Notes under the pieces: model-generated
What the model was told of the DNA's origin: nothing
What the model saw: only the letters and a program-made list of their open reading frames with translations
The model's database searches: none
Made by a program: the position numbers and the translations under genes
Assembly: GCA_000526575.1 (NCBI GenBank)
Contig: JAGI01000003.1
Location: forward strand, 62,001-126,000
Reading direction: 5' to 3'
Length of the DNA: 64,000 nucleotides
From: Clostridium sp. 12(A)
GTDB lineage: Bacteria > Bacillota > Clostridia > Lachnospirales > Lachnospiraceae
Part shown: positions 63,969 through 64,000 of the stretch, piece by piece
Numbering within the stretch: the stretch's first letter is position 1
Layout of the letters: every line of letters starts with the position of its first letter

Positions 63969-64000
63969 TTACTCTTCGCTGTCTACATCCATAAGTATCT
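63969..64000 (-). CDS. C-terminal end of an unidentified gene
   Basis: Minus-strand frame ending ILMDVDSEE then TAA, 17 bases before a minus-oriented terminator. Only nine residues are visible, so the product cannot be named. The terminator placement is the main support. Confidence 0.4.
   Translation of the reverse strand, partial: ILMDVDSEE

Noticed and set aside
1-64000. CRISPR arrays, rRNA genes, replication origin or toxin-antitoxin pairs
   Set aside because: No regular repeat-spacer pattern, no rRNA sequence, no DnaA-box cluster and no convincing toxin-antitoxin gene pair were seen.

Overview
The window looks like chromosome of a spore-forming, anaerobic Firmicute of the Lachnospiraceae (Clostridium cluster XIVa, Lacrimispora/Lachnoclostridium-like). 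This is inferred from the moderate GC content, the AGGAGG-type ribosome sites with several TTG starts, the spore-coat cotJABC operon, the LL-diaminopimelate aminotransferase route (dapL), the cdaA-cdaR pair, and close similarity of many proteins to that group. No database search was possible. Most genes lie on the minus strand in tight operons. Apart from one IS3-family insertion the region reads as core or soft-core chromosome.

Layout. 1-3095: minus-strand lipid kinase, ispF, cysS and the start of mrnC. 3300-3620: tRNA-Val and tRNA-Met with their own sigma-A promoter and terminator. 3764-4684: an NYN nuclease-like protein with two LOTUS domains. 4890-6003: cotJA-cotJB-cotJC. 6068-10673: carA-carB plus a small gene. 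10926-12494: a small conserved protein and a peptidoglycan-binding protein. 12597-15090: a DUF368 lipid-carrier transporter, a HAD phosphatase and a SPOR amidase. 15170-19765: an Lrp regulator and a glnA-ANTAR-dapF-dapL operon (nitrogen to diaminopimelate). 19989-22520: a heavy-metal P-type ATPase, a free-standing HMA chaperone and an ArsR/CadC repressor with its operator. 22881-26180: an ABC exporter (ATPase and two permeases) and a methyltransferase. 26284-27827: the IS3-family element, sitting in the loop of a terminator hairpin. 27882-36219: GH25-like protein, AI-2E-family permease, hisC, a second aminotransferase and a very large PAS/GGDEF/EAL protein. 36567-39443: a DapF paralogue lacking both catalytic cysteines, coupled to ddl, and a divergent AraC regulator. 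39530-46587: Wzy-like polymerase, ptsI, ptsH, cdaR, cdaA and two unknown membrane proteins. 46754-51377: a MacB-type efflux system with two permeases. 51552-54268: a chemoreceptor and a CDP-alcohol phosphatidyltransferase. 54375-62834: an eight-gene sulfate uptake and activation operon (binding protein, CysT, CysW, CysA, AprA-like, AprB-like, CysD, CysN). 63247-63882: Fe/Mn superoxide dismutase.

How they work together. The sulfate operon would import sulfate, activate it to APS (CysDN) and reduce APS to sulfite with an AprBA-type reductase rather than CysH, apparently for assimilation. The glnA operon links ammonia assimilation, an ANTAR RNA-binding regulator and lysine/peptidoglycan precursor synthesis. 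ddl, cdaA/cdaR, the DUF368 protein, amidase and GH25-like genes add further cell-envelope functions.

Most noteworthy: the Ser/Ser DapF-like protein beside ddl, the AprBA-CysDN operon with a CysN carrying an unexplained 150-residue C-terminal extension in place of APS kinase, the IS inserted in a terminator loop, the Cys-rich tail on IspF, the second degenerate GGDEF domain at the end of the 1272-residue signalling protein, and the pair of unknown membrane genes upstream of cdaA.
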